This document shows positions 42,982-44,811 of a DNA stretch of 44,811 nt, one piece after another; the first letter of the stretch is position 1, and the number at the start of each line of letters is the position of its first letter. The notes under the pieces are model-generated. The model made no database searches. It was not told where the DNA came from and saw only the letters and a program-made list of their open reading frames with translations. A program made the translations under genes and the position numbers. This DNA comes from CAYMBP01 sp964388745 (GTDB lineage: Bacteria; Babelota; Babeliae; Babelales; RVW-14): positions 1 to 44,811 of the forward strand of contig CAYMBP010000012.1 of NCBI GenBank assembly GCA_964388745.1. The letters run 5' to 3'.

Positions 42982-44287
42982 ACGAGTCCCATATTTTTTA
43001 TTGTTTATTATATGTTCATTCTTAGTTGGAAGTAAAAATCATTCTTTTAACAACAAAGAAAACCTAATGCGGTTTTCAAATAGTTGCAGTAAAAAAAATG
43101 AACCTTTAATTCCCTGCAATACAAAAAGTGGACATTCTTTATTAAATTTAGTTAAAAAAGACATTCATCTAAATAAACCTACTCAATCAAAAAAAAATTA
43201 TCAACCATCTCATCATACAAGACAACATAGACCAATACATGAATGGGGGATTGTTGGTGGTGGTCCTGCTGGCATAATTGCTATAGCCGCGCTTCGTGAT
43301 ATTGGAGTAGACCCATCAAGTATTATAGCTTTTGATCCAGATTTTGAGTTAGGAAATATGGGGAAACATTATCAAGAAATTTTTAGCAACACGCTTGTTC
43401 GAGACTACCTCAAAACTTTTTTAAAGGTTAAATCATTACAATTTCCAGAAACAATGGTTCATTTAGAAAAAATCATGTCTTACGGTTTAGACAATGGATT
43501 TCCATTAAGGCATATTTCCGATACATTGCGCATAGCATCTGAGCATTTTAAAAAAGAGATAGTAATCGTTAACGGTACTGTCGAACATATTGTCAAATCA
43601 GATAATGGAGAAGAGTATGATGATTATGGCTATTGGAATTTACATGTTAAAGACAATATTTATTTAGCTAAAAAAGTTATTCTTGCAACAGGGTCGATTC
43701 CAAAAGTTATGGAAGATATGAAAGATAAAGCTGTTGATCTCTTTGATATTTTAAACAGTGATAGACGTAAGCTTGCAATAAAAAAAGATGATGTTGTTGC
43801 CGTTTTTGGAAGTTCTCATACGGCAGTATTAATAATGCGATTATTGTTAGAAGATAAAGTAAAAAAAATAATTAATTTTTATAGAACAAAAAATATTAAA
43901 AATGTTAATTCATTTTTTCATTACAACGCCTCAGAAGGCCTTGGTCAGCATTTAAAAGAATGGGCGATAGAACATATTGAAAAAAACCCCCCAGATAATC
44001 TTATTCGTGTATTTAATTCATCTGAAAAAAGAAAGCTCTATGCGGATGAAATCACAAAAGTTGTCTATGCAATTGGGTTTGACCCTGTTCAAGTATCCAT
44101 TGTTGATCCTCGATCATCAATACACTTTGATGACAGAAATGGCCGGTTAGGACACCATCTATACGGTTTAGGCATTGCCTATCCTGAAGGATTTGTTGAT
44201 TTAAAGGGATATTATCAGAGAAAAGTAGAAGTAGTTCATTTTATTGACCATGCTCTTCGTTGCGTACCTCTATGGAATACGGACTAA
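42944..44287 (+). CDS. Exported or anchored FAD/NAD(P)-binding oxidoreductase-like protein
   Basis: 447 residues. A basic N terminus and one hydrophobic helix (about 16-30) form a signal or anchor, then a linker to about residue 95. The Rossmann FAD motif is WGIVGGGPAGIIAIAALRDI (GGGPAG at 105-110); KKVILATGSIP (about 245) is the second FAD-binding motif; VVAVFGSSHTAVLIMRLL (about 286) is an NAD(P)-site-like repeat. It resembles the flavin monooxygenase / pyridine nucleotide reductase group without a clear family. An exported flavoprotein would need folding before translocation or cofactor outside, which is unusual. ATG at 42944 is very close to AAGGA; a GTG at 42950 is better spaced and may be the true start. 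Confidence 0.75.
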   Translation: MNVKKRSQKKQIKRVPYFLLFIICSFLVGSKNHSFNNKENLMRFSNSCSKKNEPLIPCNTKSGHSLLNLVKKDIHLNKPTQSKKNYQPSHHTRQHRPIHEWGIVGGGPAGIIAIAALRDIGVDPSSIIAFDPDFELGNMGKHYQEIFSNTLVRDYLKTFLKVKSLQFPETMVHLEKIMSYGLDNGFPLRHISDTLRIASEHFKKEIVIVNGTVEHIVKSDNGEEYDDYGYWNLHVKDNIYLAKKVILATGSIPKVMEDMKDKAVDLFDILNSDRRKLAIKKDDVVAVFGSSHTAVLIMRLLLEDKVKKIINFYRTKNIKNVNSFFHYNASEGLGQHLKEWAIEHIEKNPPDNLIRVFNSSEKRKLYADEITKVVYAIGFDPVQVSIVDPRSSIHFDDRNGRLGHHLYGLGIAYPEGFVDLKGYYQRKVEVVHFIDHALRCVPLWNTD

Positions 44288-44313
44288 GCAAAAACAAAAG
44301 CTCAGGAGCAATT

Positions 44314-44811
44314 ATGGTAAAACCTTTTTTACTCTTTTTTATAAGTTCTTTTATTGCACTAAATGCCTATAATGCTGACAAGAATAGAGCGCTTCAAAAA
44401 ATAAAAAATATTTTTTCTTGTAAAAGCCTCTATAAAAATAATACAAAAAATTACAAATATTTTTTGGAACCTGAAATAATCGATTGCAGCGATAACAATA
44501 AGAACGCTCGCTTAGCAGATCATCTTAAAAAACCCTCCCTTTGGATTCATACAGATGATGTTAATGGAGTATTTGCAGCATGCCGTCTTATTCCTGCAAT
44601 TAAGAAAAAGTATCCTGAAACTCCCATTTTATTAACGACACCATCTTTTGAAGGGAAAAAAATAGCAGATGTTTTTTGTGTAGGGACTAAGATTATTAAA
44701 CTTTTAGTAGAAGATAGCTTTCAGTCAATATCAACCTATTGCCAAAGAATGAACGTTGCTGCAATTATCATGCTGGATAGAGGTATTGCTGAAAACATGC
44801 TGCTCTTTTCT
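44314..44811 (+). CDS. Second degenerate KdtA-like exported protein (3' end beyond window)
   Basis: 166 residues visible; the frame runs off the right edge. CAGGAG lies 5 bases before the ATG. A signal peptide (VKPFLLFFISSFIALNAYNA) and a Lys/Asn-rich linker to about residue 72 precede the KdtA N-terminal-like domain: KPSLWIHTDDVNGVFAACRL, TPILLTTPSFEGKKI, YCQRMNVAAIIMLD. Over this stretch it closely matches the protein at 40874 (both WIHTDD, FCVG, IIKLL, QRMNVAAI, ENMLLFS). The catalytic Glu position is Gly. It is a tandem paralogue in the same transcript, 26 bases after the flavoprotein gene. Confidence 0.75.
   Translation, partial: MVKPFLLFFISSFIALNAYNADKNRALQKIKNIFSCKSLYKNNTKNYKYFLEPEIIDCSDNNKNARLADHLKKPSLWIHTDDVNGVFAACRLIPAIKKKYPETPILLTTPSFEGKKIADVFCVGTKIIKLLVEDSFQSISTYCQRMNVAAIIMLDRGIAENMLLFS

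Noticed and set aside
1..44811. CRISPR arrays, insertion sequences, prophage genes, rRNA or tRNA genes
   Set aside because: No regularly spaced repeats, transposase, integrase or phage structural gene, and no complete RNA gene was seen on either strand.

Overview
The window is about 45 kb of AT-rich (roughly 35-40% GC), gene-dense bacterial chromosome. It reads with the standard bacterial code and has mostly short spacers and many clear Shine-Dalgarno sequences. The envelope is clearly diderm: a type II secretion / type IV pilus-like secretin locus, an LptF/LptG permease, an arabinose-5-phosphate isomerase (Kdo pathway), two beta-barrel-like proteins ending in Phe, a lipoprotein and many signal-peptide proteins. 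The mix of conserved housekeeping genes, unusually many exported proteins of unknown function, and eukaryote-flavoured exported enzymes suggests a host-associated lineage. My best guess is Candidatus Dependentiae (TM6/Babeliae) or something similar. This is an inference from gene content, not a proven identification.

Layout. 1-7.3 kb (minus strand): gspM/pilO-like, a fused pilM-pilN (gspL-like) gene, secretin and gspC, preceded by a MoxR AAA ATPase; the operon runs off the left edge. 7.6-9.9 kb (minus): two exported proteins, a WD40-like propeller and a lipase-like alpha/beta hydrolase. 10.3-11.6 kb: a LexA/S24-type regulator without its catalytic serine, and a LysE-type exporter. 11.9-15.9 kb (plus): glmM, a DUF502 membrane protein, an LptF/G permease and an exported unknown. 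16-17.4 kb: a 570-base gene-poor stretch rich in hairpins, then a lipoprotein. 17.4-20 kb: alaS. 20.3-29.6 kb (minus): a beta-barrel protein, two giant paralogous exported proteins sharing a C-terminal motif, and a photolyase. 29.8-31.3 kb: a second beta-barrel protein. 31.3-34.3 kb (plus): rpsU-rbfA-kdsD-prepilin peptidase-small cupin-like protein behind a near-consensus promoter. 34.5-38.4 kb (minus): grpE-pssA-htrA-tlyA. 38.6-40.4 kb: an exported helical unknown. 40.9 kb to the right edge (plus): a cassette of four exported proteins.

The most striking region is the right-hand cassette. Two tandem exported proteins look like complete but degenerate Kdo transferases (KdtA/WaaA, GT30 fold), both lacking the catalytic glutamate. 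Between them lie an exported Cys-X5-Arg phosphatase and an exported FAD/NAD(P)-binding protein. All four carry an N-terminal export signal or anchor and are spaced like an operon behind a likely extended -10 promoter. I know of no described system with this composition.

Functionally, the secretin locus and the prepilin peptidase (30 kb away) would assemble a secretion or pilus machine. Many of the exported proteins here are plausible cargo or surface proteins. GlmM, KdsD, LptF/G and PssA serve envelope synthesis; AlaS, S21, RbfA and TlyA serve translation; GrpE and HtrA serve protein quality control.
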